In this document: in pieces, positions 1-6,296 of the stretch | Position numbering within the stretch: position 1 is the stretch's first letter | Layout of the letters: every line of letters starts with the position of its first letter | From: an uncultured Collinsella sp. | GTDB taxonomy: Bacteria > Actinomycetota > Coriobacteriia > Coriobacteriales > Coriobacteriaceae | Reading direction: 5' to 3' | Assembly: GCA_902491895.1 (NCBI GenBank) | Contig: CABUJH010000049.1 | Span: 1 to 13,868, forward strand | Length of the DNA: 13,868 bases | Program-made: the position numbers and the translations under genes | Notes under the pieces: model-generated | Databases searched by the model: none | What the model saw: the letters and a program-made list of their open reading frames with translations, nothing else | Told to the model about the DNA's origin: nothing

Positions 1-7
1 TAAACTG

Positions 8-46
8 AAGGGACTGACCCCGGAGGAGTTCCGGAGACAGTCCCTT
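8..46. repeat. Nested hairpin, possible terminator of a gene left of the window
   Basis: Nine bases AAGGGACTG (8-16) are perfectly complementary to CAGTCCCTT (38-46), and an inner CCGGA/TCCGG stem sits between them. No T-run follows directly on either strand, so a classical intrinsic terminator is not certain. The neighbour it would serve lies outside the window. It could also be a dispersed intergenic palindrome. Confidence 0.5.
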
Positions 47-93
47 GCGGCGTAGCTTTTATTTAAGCCGTCCAAGTTTTGGGGTGCAGTTCA

Positions 94-123
94 GGCTCCC
101 AGCAATGGGGGCCTTTCTTTTTT
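94..123 (+). terminator. Terminator-like hairpin with T-run (repeat copy 1)
   Basis: GGCTCCC (94-100) pairs with GGGGGCC (107-113), allowing one G-U pair, across a six-base loop. TTTCTTTTTT (114-123) follows at once, the form of a plus-strand intrinsic terminator. No plus-strand gene is visible upstream within the window. The same hairpin plus the same ten-base T-run recurs at 282-311, so this may be part of a repeated element and not the end of a local gene. Confidence 0.55.
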
Positions 124-150
124 GGACCCATCGCAGAGGGATTCGAACCC
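94..150 (+). repeat. Direct repeat copy 1: hairpin, T-run and tRNA T-arm-like motif
   Basis: The unit consists of a terminator-like hairpin, TTTCTTTTTT, a short variable linker and GGGATTCGAACCC (138-150). It is matched by 282-337 in the same order and almost the same length. The 13-mer is the reverse complement of a tRNA T-arm (GGGTTCGAATCCC), but the flanking bases do not pair into a full T-stem or acceptor stem and no complete tRNA is present. This could be debris from tRNA-targeted integration or a dispersed intergenic repeat. Confidence 0.5.
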
Positions 151-270
151 GACAGGGTGCGAAGCTGAGGAAACGCGAAGCGTTTTCCAGCGCAGCACGC
201 GAGGAGCGCGGAGCGACGAAGCGGATGCGGGCGGCGCCAGCCGCACGCGGACATCCCTCATCGCCCACCA
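151..270. other. GC-rich structured spacer between the two repeats
   Basis: No credible gene is seen. The stretch contains at least two strong stems. One is at 164-191, where GGAAACGC faces GCGTTTTCC across a GAA loop, with a one-base bulge and flanking GCTG/CAGC. The other is GCGGC/GCCGC at 231-244. Open frames run through it on both strands, but they continue across the terminator-like hairpins and look incidental. It may be a structured repeat or a decayed RNA gene; a tRNA fold could not be completed. Confidence 0.35.
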
Positions 271-281
271 TTGAATTGTTA

Positions 282-311
282 GGCCTCCGGTGTTGGAGGC
301 CTTTCTTTTTT
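282..311 (+). terminator. Terminator-like hairpin with T-run (repeat copy 2)
   Basis: A perfect seven-base stem, GGCCTCC (282-288) with GGAGGCC (295-301), encloses a six-base loop and is followed by TTTCTTTTTT (302-311). This is a textbook plus-strand intrinsic terminator. The bases just upstream, CGCCCACCA (262-270), resemble a tRNA acceptor end with CCA, but no tRNA body could be fitted in front of them. Confidence 0.6.
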
Positions 312-337
312 GTGCCCGGCGCATGGGATTCGAACCC
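282..337 (+). repeat. Direct repeat copy 2: hairpin, T-run and tRNA T-arm-like motif
   Basis: This is the second copy of the unit at 94-150, offset by about 188 bases, ending in the identical GGGATTCGAACCC (325-337). The hairpin arms differ in sequence but keep their pairing, while the T-run and the T-arm 13-mer are unchanged. Conserved pairing with changed bases suggests structure matters, or that both copies derive from related tRNA-terminator junctions. Confidence 0.5.
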
Positions 338-362
338 TAAGGACCCCTTATTTCAAGGTCCG

Positions 363-579
363 TGGTCAAAAAATGGCAAAAATGAGTACTGCTACTTTGC
401 TTGCAACATATAAACAGATAGTGTTTGCTTAGGTTACGCAACATATGTCCATTATAAGGACTAACAGTCAGATCAAAATCGTGTATTCATCGCCATTTCG
501 ACTTGCCATCTGGCCTTATTAGTCCAAAATTGCTGCTACCAAATCTGTAACAGTACTCATATTTGATGTTTTTTGACCA
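363..579. mobile_element. MITE-like element with 29-base terminal inverted repeats
   Basis: TGGTCAAAAAATGGCAAAAA plus TGAGTACTG at 363-391 matches the reverse complement of 551-579 at 25 of 29 positions, including perfect TGGTCAAAAAA ends and ATGAGTACTG inner ends. The 217-base element is AT-rich against its surroundings, has no open frame of note and carries inner complementary pairs (GGACTAA near 463 with TTAGTCC near 519). No target-site duplication is evident. It has the size and architecture of a non-autonomous miniature element, but no related transposase is in the window. A large folded intergenic repeat is the alternative. Confidence 0.5.
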
Positions 580-610
580 GCAGGTCTCCCTGCCTTAGCA
601 AATCTAAGGC

Positions 611-670
611 AAAACGGGTTCCAGACCGCTGAATCATGCCGCATAGGGCACGTCCGCAGTCCGGAACCCG
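611..670 (-). terminator. Likely terminator of the argCJBD cluster
   Basis: Shortly after the argD stop, read on the minus strand, CGGGTTCC (663-670) pairs with GGAACCCG (615-622), and the interior also folds (GTGCC/GGCAT and CTGCGG/CAGCGG-type pairing). The stem is followed by UUUU (complement of 611-614), a short U-run. A further small stem lies just beyond, GCCTTAG/CTAAGGC at 592-610. Position and structure fit the end of the arginine transcript; the short U-run lowers certainty. Confidence 0.55.
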
Positions 671-695
671 GTCCAAATTGAGTTATTGCGCCGCG

Positions 696-1979
696 TTAGC
701 CCAAAACACCCGACAGTATCTCGATCAGACTGTCCACGTCGGCTTCCTCGCAGACGAGCGGCGGCAAGAAACGCAGCGTATGGGCACCCGTAGCGTTAAT
801 CACGGCACCGGCAGCCAGCGCGCGGGCAACAATATCATGCGCGTCGCCCGCGGCATCATCCAAATCGCAGCCGAGCATCAGGCCACGGCAACGCACCTCT
901 ACCACATGCGGAAGCTTAGCCAGCGCCTGCTCCATATAGGCGCCCACCTTGGCGGCATGCTCAGCGTAGTCGCCGTGCACAAGCGCGGAAAGCGTCGCGG
1001 CGCACGCCGCGACGGCCAAGCAGCTACCGCCAAAGGTCGAGCCGTGGTCGCCCGGCTTAAACACGTCGGCAATCTCCTTCTTTGCCACGACGGCACCCAT
1101 GGGCACGCCATCAGCAATGCCCTTGGCAAGGCTCATAATGTCAGGCTCCACGCCATAAGTCTGGAACGCAAACGGCTTACCCGTGCGGAAGATACCGCAC
1201 TGGACCTCGTCGGCGATAAGCACGGCGCCCACTTCGTGTGCCAGGTCGTGCGCTGCCGCCATAAACTCCTCGGTCATAGGGTGCACGCCACTCTCACCTT
1301 GGATCGGCTCGAGCATCACGGCGCAAATTTCACTGCCCAGCTGCTTAAAGATCGCACGCAGTTCATCGACATCGTTGGGCGTGCAGGCCACAAAGCCACC
1401 CGGCAGCGGGCGGAAGCTGTCCTGCAGCCAATCCTGCATGGTGGCGGCAATGGTCTCGAGCGTACGGCCGTGGAACCCGCCGCGCATGCACACGATGGTG
1501 TTGCCGCCATTACCGGCACGCTTGGCGTACAGGCGCGCGAGCTTCATCGAGCCCTCGTTGGCCTCGGCGCCAGAGTTGGCAAAGAAGGTCTCCCAAACCT
1601 GCTCATCCGCAGCCGGGGCACCAAGAGCAGCTGCCGTGGTCTCATCGCCGGCGACAATGGCATCGGCAAGCACGCGCGCACCATCTACGTCGTCGTTAGC
1701 AAGCTTGGACAGCAGCGCCGCGACCTGTCCGCGCTGCTCGATGTAGAAGTAATTGGAGACATGCATGAGCTTTTTGGTCTGTGCCTCGAGCGCCGAGAGC
1801 ACAGCCGGGTCGCCATGACCTAGGCTGCACACGCCGATGCCGGCAAGAAAGTCGAGGTACTCACGGCCATCGTCGCCGGTGAGCTTCATGCCGTGACCCT
1901 CGACAAACTCGACCGGAGAGCGGCCAAAGGTATGCATAACGTAATGGGATTCAAGCGATTGCTGAGCTGCAAGTGACAT
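696..1979 (-). CDS. argD: Acetylornithine aminotransferase
   Basis: A 427-residue PLP-dependent class III aminotransferase that converts N-acetylglutamate semialdehyde to N-acetylornithine with glutamate as amino donor, in the cytoplasm. Visible family landmarks are NSGAEAN (135-141), GGFHGRT (167-173), the cofactor aspartate in IADEVQ (D257), the Schiff-base lysine in SLAKG (K286) and GSTFGGS (313-319). It is last in the argC-argJ-argB-argD series, 69 bases after argB. The ribosome site (AAAGG about 6 bases before ATG) is weak. It is somewhat longer than typical ArgD because of about 25-30 extra residues near 97-128, between the N-terminal domain and the NSGAEAN motif, rich in Ala and Asp. 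ArgD enzymes can also act in lysine synthesis (succinyl-DAP step); the arg context favours arginine. Confidence 0.93.
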   Translation of the reverse strand: MSLAAQQSLESHYVMHTFGRSPVEFVEGHGMKLTGDDGREYLDFLAGIGVCSLGHGDPAVLSALEAQTKKLMHVSNYFYIEQRGQVAALLSKLANDDVDGARVLADAIVAGDETTAAALGAPAADEQVWETFFANSGAEANEGSMKLARLYAKRAGNGGNTIVCMRGGFHGRTLETIAATMQDWLQDSFRPLPGGFVACTPNDVDELRAIFKQLGSEICAVMLEPIQGESGVHPMTEEFMAAAHDLAHEVGAVLIADEVQCGIFRTGKPFAFQTYGVEPDIMSLAKGIADGVPMGAVVAKKEIADVFKPGDHGSTFGGSCLAVAACAATLSALVHGDYAEHAAKVGAYMEQALAKLPHVVEVRCRGLMLGCDLDDAAGDAHDIVARALAAGAVINATGAHTLRFLPPLVCEEADVDSLIEILSGVLG

Positions 1980-2048
1980 GGGATGCCTTTCGTTGGGCGC
2001 CAGCCGGCGCGGGGCTATGGGTGTAGGAATGGGGCGGCTGCGGGTCAG

Positions 2049-3029
2049 CTAGACCGTCTGAAGTTTCTCGACCTCGTCAAGGTTTTCGGTCAGACGCGCA
2101 GCAAACGTCGAAAGCGGATGCGGATGCGTATCGAACTCGTAAGCCGTCTCGGTGGAATGGATCACGGTGCCGACGCCGGCATCGGTCAGCAGCTCCAGGA
2201 GCAGCGAATGCGGCGTAGTACCGTTAATGATGTGGGCTCGGAACACGCCAGCGGTAAGCGCATCGACAGCCGCACGCAGCTTGGGAATCATGCCCTTATC
2301 GACCTCGTCGCCGTAGAGCATTTCGTTAACCTCGTCGAGCGTTAGGTTGGAGATAAGCGAGTCCTTGTCGCTAAAGTCCTTGTACAGGCCATCGACGTCG
2401 GTCAAAAAGATTGCCTTATGCGCGTGGAGCGCCGCGGCAACGGCACCGGCGGCGGTATCGGCGTTGATGTTGAAGAAACCGCCGTCCTCCCCCGCCGCGA
2501 CGGTAGCGATGACGGGGATGTACTCGCTATCGAGTAAGCGCTCGATATAGTCGGTGTTGACGTGCGTCACTTTGCCCACGCGACCGAGCTCGGGGTCGAG
2601 CGGCTCGGCGATGAGCGTGCCGGCATCGCTGCCCGACACGCCCACGGCCAGGTTGCCGTGGTGGTTGATGGCAGCAACCAGCTCTTGGTTGACCTTGCCG
2701 CCCAGCACCTCGCGCACGATATCCATAATCGCCGGCGTGGTCACGCGCTGGCCGTTCTTAAACTCGACGGGAATATCGTAATGGCTCAGCGCCTCGTTGA
2801 TAGCCTTGCCGCCGCCGTGCACGATGACGGGGCGCATACCGATGATCTTGAGCAAAACGATATCGCTCATCACGTCGCGGCGCAGCTGCTCATCAACCAT
2901 GGCGGCTCCGCCATATTTGATAACAACCGTCTTGCCGGTCAAGTTCTTAATCCACGGCAGCGCTTCGAACAGCAGCTGCGCGGTTGCTTCGTTGGATTCG
3001 CTCGAACGACAATCGCGTGCGAATTTCAT
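2049..3029 (-). CDS. argB: Acetylglutamate kinase
   Basis: Phosphorylates N-acetylglutamate with ATP, the committed step towards ornithine. Amino acid kinase fold signatures are VVIKYGG (35-41), HGGGKAIN (71-78), VSGSDAG (131-137), NADTAAGAVA (189-198) and DVDGL (211-215). I chose the ATG at 3029 (326 residues) because GAGG lies 8-11 bases upstream and the MKFARD start fits; an upstream ATG at 3089 would add 20 unlike residues. About 30 residues precede the KYGG core, resembling the N-terminal helix that, in known arginine-inhibited hexameric kinases, mediates hexamerisation and feedback. Feedback by arginine is therefore inferred. A tail of about 30 residues after GTVIHS, ending LQTV, is longer than usual. 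It sits 81 bases after argJ and 69 before argD. Confidence 0.94.
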   Translation of the reverse strand: MKFARDCRSSESNEATAQLLFEALPWIKNLTGKTVVIKYGGAAMVDEQLRRDVMSDIVLLKIIGMRPVIVHGGGKAINEALSHYDIPVEFKNGQRVTTPAIMDIVREVLGGKVNQELVAAINHHGNLAVGVSGSDAGTLIAEPLDPELGRVGKVTHVNTDYIERLLDSEYIPVIATVAAGEDGGFFNINADTAAGAVAAALHAHKAIFLTDVDGLYKDFSDKDSLISNLTLDEVNEMLYGDEVDKGMIPKLRAAVDALTAGVFRAHIINGTTPHSLLLELLTDAGVGTVIHSTETAYEFDTHPHPLSTFAARLTENLDEVEKLQTV

Positions 3030-3110
3030 AATCTGCCTCGTCTTTCGTATCGTTATCGCGCCGTGCTCCGCTGTCCGCAATCGCGGCAAGATGCGCAGCG
3101 TGCCTGGAAT

Positions 3111-4379
3111 CTAGGAACGGTAATCGCCGTTGATGGAGATGTACTCATGCGTGAGGTCGCAGGTCCACACAGTCGTTGCCGCGTCGCCTGCGCCCAGGTC
3201 GGCCGAGATCACGATCTCGGGCGCCTCGAAACGTCGTAGAGCCTCGTCCTCATCAAAGGGAACAGTCAGACCGTCGCGACAGACAGGCATGCCCATCATG
3301 TCGATGGAAACGTCTTCCTGATTAAACTTCACGCCGCACTTGCCAAGCGCCATAGCAACACGGCCCCAGTTGCAGTCGTGGCCGGCGATGCAGGTCTTAA
3401 CGAGCGGCGAGTTGGCAACGGCACGGGCGGCGATATCGGCTTCCTCGTCGTTCACGGCGCCGGTAACGTTGACCGTAACAAGCTTGGATGCGCCCTCACC
3501 ATCGGCGGCGATATTGCGCGCCAGGCTCTCGCACACCTCGTGCACGGCAAATGCCAACTCGCCAAAGGCATCGGAGCCCTCGACGATAGGCTCGGCATCT
3601 GCGGCAGCGGCGCCGGAGGCAAGCATGATGCAGGTGTCGTTGGTCGAGGTGTCGGAATCGACCGTTACCTTGTTAAAGGTCTGCTTGACGGTCGAGAGCA
3701 GCAGGGCATGAAGTGCCGCAGGCTCGACGGGGGCATCGGTGGTGATAACTGCAATCATGGTGGCCATGTTGGGCATGATCATGCCCGAGCCCTTGCACAT
3801 TCCGCCTACCGTATAGACATTGCCCGCATGACCCGCGGCCTCACTGACGTAGGACACGGCGTACTCCTTGGAGTGCGTGTCGGTCGTCATGATGGCGCGA
3901 GCGGCATCGGCGCCACCGTGGGCTGAGAGCGCCTCGTAGGCAGCAGGAATGGCGGTCTCAAACGTGTCGATCGGCAGAATCTGGCCAATCACACCCGTGG
4001 AGGCAACCAGAATCTGCTGGGGCTCACAGCCGATAACCTGCGATGCGATGTTGCAGGTCTCGCGCGCGCAGGCAAGGCCGGTCTCGCCCGTGGCGGCGTT
4101 CGCGTTGCCGGAGTTGATTGAAACACCAGCGATGATACCGTAGCCCTTGTCCGCACCGCCCAGGTTGGCACGGCTCACCTGCACGGGCGCCGCGCAAAAG
4201 CGATTGGTGGTAAACACGCCAGCACCGGGACAGGGTTTATCGGGCACGACGAGCGCGTAATCCAGACGCTCAGGGTTCTTGCGGAACCCAGCATGGATGC
4301 CCGTGGCCTTAAAGCCGGCCGCTGCCGTAACGCCACCCTCGACGGCGCGAATCTTGATATCAAACAGCTCGGTATTCAT
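3111..4379 (-). CDS. argJ: Glutamate N-acetyltransferase / N-acetylglutamate synthase
   Basis: Transfers acetyl from N-acetylornithine to glutamate, releasing ornithine and regenerating N-acetylglutamate; many family members also use acetyl-CoA. The 422-residue protein carries NSGNANAATG (90-99), STGVIG (127-132), KGSGMI and the self-cleavage site in PNMATMIA, where Thr207 would become the N-terminal nucleophile of the beta chain. It ends in the family-typical ISINGDYRS. The start has AGGAGT about 10 bases upstream. The spacing after argC is 134 bases and contains a small GAGTGG/CCACTC hairpin (4462-4477). No argA is visible, which fits the cyclic pathway. Whether it is mono- or bifunctional cannot be read from sequence by eye. 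Confidence 0.94.
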   Translation of the reverse strand: MNTELFDIKIRAVEGGVTAAAGFKATGIHAGFRKNPERLDYALVVPDKPCPGAGVFTTNRFCAAPVQVSRANLGGADKGYGIIAGVSINSGNANAATGETGLACARETCNIASQVIGCEPQQILVASTGVIGQILPIDTFETAIPAAYEALSAHGGADAARAIMTTDTHSKEYAVSYVSEAAGHAGNVYTVGGMCKGSGMIMPNMATMIAVITTDAPVEPAALHALLLSTVKQTFNKVTVDSDTSTNDTCIMLASGAAAADAEPIVEGSDAFGELAFAVHEVCESLARNIAADGEGASKLVTVNVTGAVNDEEADIAARAVANSPLVKTCIAGHDCNWGRVAMALGKCGVKFNQEDVSIDMMGMPVCRDGLTVPFDEDEALRRFEAPEIVISADLGAGDAATTVWTCDLTHEYISINGDYRS

Positions 4380-4513
4380 CGTCTTTATGACTCCTTATGT
4401 CAAACAAAAAACGGACATCGGTTGGTGCGCCATGCCAGTCGTGATCATGAGACCAGCTTAAGAGTGGCGCCCCACTCGATGCCCGACTACCAAATCGTTA
4501 ACAATCGAATGTG

Positions 4514-5584
4514 CTACACCGGGCACGCCACTGTGGGCAAGCCTCGTCGCTCGTCAAAGCCAAAGACGATATTGGCGCACTGGACCGCTTGGCCCGCAGC
4601 GCCCTTGCACAGATTGTCGATGGCGCCCGTCGCCACCAGCACGCCCGCGCGCTTGTTGAACGCAAGGCCAATCTGGGCGGCGTTGGTGCCGACGACCGAA
4701 GCCGTCTTGGGCTGCTGGCCGGCATCGAGCACGCGCACAAAGGTGCGTCCAGCGTAAAACTGCTTGTAATAGTCGACGACATCCTCAAGAGCCAGGGAGT
4801 CGATGGCCTGCGGCGCAAGCGGCATCGTCACCGTGGAAAGCAGGCCGCGCTTGAGCGGTGCCAAGTGTGGAGTAAAGACGACGCGGTCGGTCAGGCCCAG
4901 GATCTGCTCGATCTCGGGCGTATGGCGATGTTTGCCTACGCCATAGGCTTCCAGGTTCTCGTCCGCGCTGCAAAAGTGGGTGCGGGCGTTGCAGGACTTA
5001 CCGGCGCCCGTCACACCGCTGATGGCATCAACGATCACAGGGCCACCCTGGGCAACCCAGCCGGCGCGCACGGCGGGAGCGGCAGCAAGGCTCGTTGCGG
5101 TGGGATAGCAACCGGCGCAGGCGACCAACACGGGCCTGCCAGCGGCATGGCTGGAAGCAGCGGTCTCTAAGTCCTGGCAGAACAGCTCGGGCAGACCGAA
5201 AGCGCGGGTCTTGAGCAACTCGGGGCTCGTGTGCTCGGCGGCATACCATGCCTCAAAGACAGACGCGTCGCTCAGACGGTAATCGGCCGAAAGATCAAAG
5301 CAGGAGACGCCCGATGCAAGCAGCGCGGGCACCTGTGCCATGGCAGCCGTGTGCGGCACGGCAAGAAAAACCGCATCGCAGCTCTTGAGCTCGGGGGCGT
5401 CATGCGTGGTGAAAACCAGATCGCTCACGCCAGCAAAGCTCGGATACACCGCGGACAGCGGCTGGCCGGCATCGGCGTTGGACGTAATGGCAACAAGTTC
5501 AAACTCGGGATGGCCGAGTACGAGGCGAATGAGCTCGGCTCCGGCATATCCAGCCGCGCCGACGATTCCAACCTTCAAAGACAT
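4514..5584 (-). CDS. argC: N-acetyl-gamma-glutamyl-phosphate reductase
   Basis: Reduces N-acetylglutamyl phosphate to the semialdehyde with NADPH. The 356-residue protein opens with a Rossmann nucleotide motif, GIVGAAGYAG (6-15), and has DLSADYRL (97-104), the catalytic cysteine in AGCYPT (C159), a GVTGAGK segment and HRHTPEIEQ. In most relatives the catalytic motif is preceded by Asn-Pro (NPGCYPT); here it reads CAGCYPT, giving a second cysteine three residues before the catalytic one. The start is well supported: AGGAG lies 7 bases upstream. It is the first gene of the arginine cluster and therefore next to the presumed operator and promoter region. Confidence 0.94.
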   Translation of the reverse strand: MSLKVGIVGAAGYAGAELIRLVLGHPEFELVAITSNADAGQPLSAVYPSFAGVSDLVFTTHDAPELKSCDAVFLAVPHTAAMAQVPALLASGVSCFDLSADYRLSDASVFEAWYAAEHTSPELLKTRAFGLPELFCQDLETAASSHAAGRPVLVACAGCYPTATSLAAAPAVRAGWVAQGGPVIVDAISGVTGAGKSCNARTHFCSADENLEAYGVGKHRHTPEIEQILGLTDRVVFTPHLAPLKRGLLSTVTMPLAPQAIDSLALEDVVDYYKQFYAGRTFVRVLDAGQQPKTASVVGTNAAQIGLAFNKRAGVLVATGAIDNLCKGAAGQAVQCANIVFGFDERRGLPTVACPV

Positions 5585-5604
5585 ATCAGACTCCTTGTCT
5601 GCGA

Positions 5605-5626
5605 TTTATGCACCGATGCGCATTTA
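5605..5626. promoter_or_regulatory. Possible ArgR half-site pair near the argC start
   Basis: An imperfect palindrome, TTATGCACCGATGCGCATTTA, carries TGCA/TGCG-CAT half-sites about 10 bases upstream of the argC ribosome site. TGCAT-containing imperfect palindromes are typical of actinobacterial ARG boxes. This is inference from pattern only. Confidence 0.3.
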
Positions 5627-5669
5627 TTAGCGGTCGTTATGAGGTGGGTTGAAACTTTAGCACCAAAAG

Positions 5670-5706
5670 ATGCATGAACACGTAAATGGCTTGTATATTC
5701 ATGCAT
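5670..5706. promoter_or_regulatory. Candidate ArgR operator / promoter region of argC
   Basis: ATGCATGAA (5670-5678) is perfectly inverted as TTCATGCAT (5698-5706). On the minus strand the second arm reads ATGCATGAATATAC, close to the TGAATATT-like ARG box core of several phyla, and a TATACA that could serve as a -10 element lies inside the palindrome. Position about 90-120 bases ahead of argC suits a repressor site over the promoter. No convincing -35 was found, and argR is not in the window. Confidence 0.45.
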
Positions 5707-5750
5707 TGAAACATTCCCGACACATTCGCTTGAAGGAATTGACAAATGGA

Positions 5751-5804
5751 GCGGGCCCCGTATTGACCGGCGCTCCTAACGGCGCCGGGCAATACGGGGC
5801 CCGC
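5751..5804 (-). terminator. Large GC-rich hairpin ending the riboflavin-transport operon
   Basis: GCGGGCCCCGTATTG (5751-5765) is perfectly complementary to CAATACGGGGCCCGC (5790-5804). The stem continues inward with ACCGGCGC/GGCGCCGGG around a short loop, giving more than 20 base pairs. It lies 38 bases after the stop of the last minus-strand gene of the operon and upstream of the argC promoter region. No true U-run follows on the minus strand (UCCAUUUGU), so it may act as a Rho-independent end of weak type, an RNA stabiliser or a barrier insulating argC. Confidence 0.55.
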
Positions 5805-5841
5805 CCATGCGAAAACCAAGTTGTTAGGATGAGCCAGCTGG

Positions 5842-6252
5842 CTAGAGCTCGACCGGCACCCATTTGTCGTGATTGCAGATAAAAGCCTCGGGATCCTCGA
5901 CGCTAAAGAAGACGAGCGTGGGGTCGTTAGGCCCCTCATAGTGCTCGCTCAAGCGCTCAAGATGTTTCCATCCGGCCTCGCGCATTTCGCTCGAAGCCCG
6001 GTCTTCCAGCCCCGCACGCCCGCGCAGAATCAACCAACCATGGCCCGGCCACCAACTCGTGGCCTCAAAGCGCTGGTTTTGCAGCAGCTCTTGCCACACA
6101 TCTTTGGTGCGCGCTGTTACAAACCACAGCTTGCCATCCTGGATCTGCGCAAACGAAAACGGACGCACATGAGGCTGTCCGTCAACGCTCGTCGCCAAAT
6201 ACCATGCCGGCACCGACGTCAGATACTCCAACACCGTATTCAATCCGTCCAC
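5842..6252 (-). CDS. PNPOx-like putative flavoprotein, copy 2
   Basis: A 136-residue protein of the pyridoxamine 5'-phosphate oxidase-like split-barrel superfamily, whose members usually bind FMN or F420. It shows the same framework as its upstream neighbour: VPAWYLAT (14-21), VRPFSFA (29-35), DGKLWFVTAR (39-48), KDVWQEL, WWPGHGWLIL, a GLED segment and a C-terminal LVFFSV. The substrate is unknown; true PNP oxidase (PdxH) is longer and has a distinct substrate site. The start is GTG at 6252, chosen for GGAGG four bases upstream and the absence of a suitable ATG. It follows copy 1 by 44 bases and is the last gene before the large hairpin, so it is probably the distal gene of the FMN-riboswitch operon. 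Confidence 0.75.
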   Translation of the reverse strand: MDGLNTVLEYLTSVPAWYLATSVDGQPHVRPFSFAQIQDGKLWFVTARTKDVWQELLQNQRFEATSWWPGHGWLILRGRAGLEDRASSEMREAGWKHLERLSEHYEGPNDPTLVFFSVEDPEAFICNHDKWVPVEL

Positions 6253-6296
6253 GTTTCCTCCTGTACTAGTTAGTTTGGGAACCTGGTTTGTGCGAG

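Noticed and set aside
131..150. tRNA gene on the minus strand
   Set aside because: Only the T-loop-like GGGTTCGAATCCC is present. The outer T-stem pairs mismatch and no acceptor 5' strand, D-arm or anticodon arm could be placed. The same holds for 318-337.
45..413. 122-codon plus-strand open frame across the left repeats
   Set aside because: It runs through two terminator-like hairpins, T-runs and T-arm-like motifs, has no ribosome site and resembles the spurious translations commonly produced from tRNA-like DNA.
636..1823. 395-codon plus-strand open frame
   Set aside because: It is antisense to argD in high-GC DNA; the argD product has all family motifs, while this translation shows none.
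3030..3089. Longer argB starting at 3089
   Set aside because: The extra 20 residues are unlike the family and lack a ribosome site, while the ATG at 3029 has one.
4462..4477. GAGTGG/CCACTC hairpin between argC and argJ as a terminator
   Set aside because: Only six pairs and no U-run on the minus strand; the genes are likely co-transcribed, though mild attenuation cannot be excluded.
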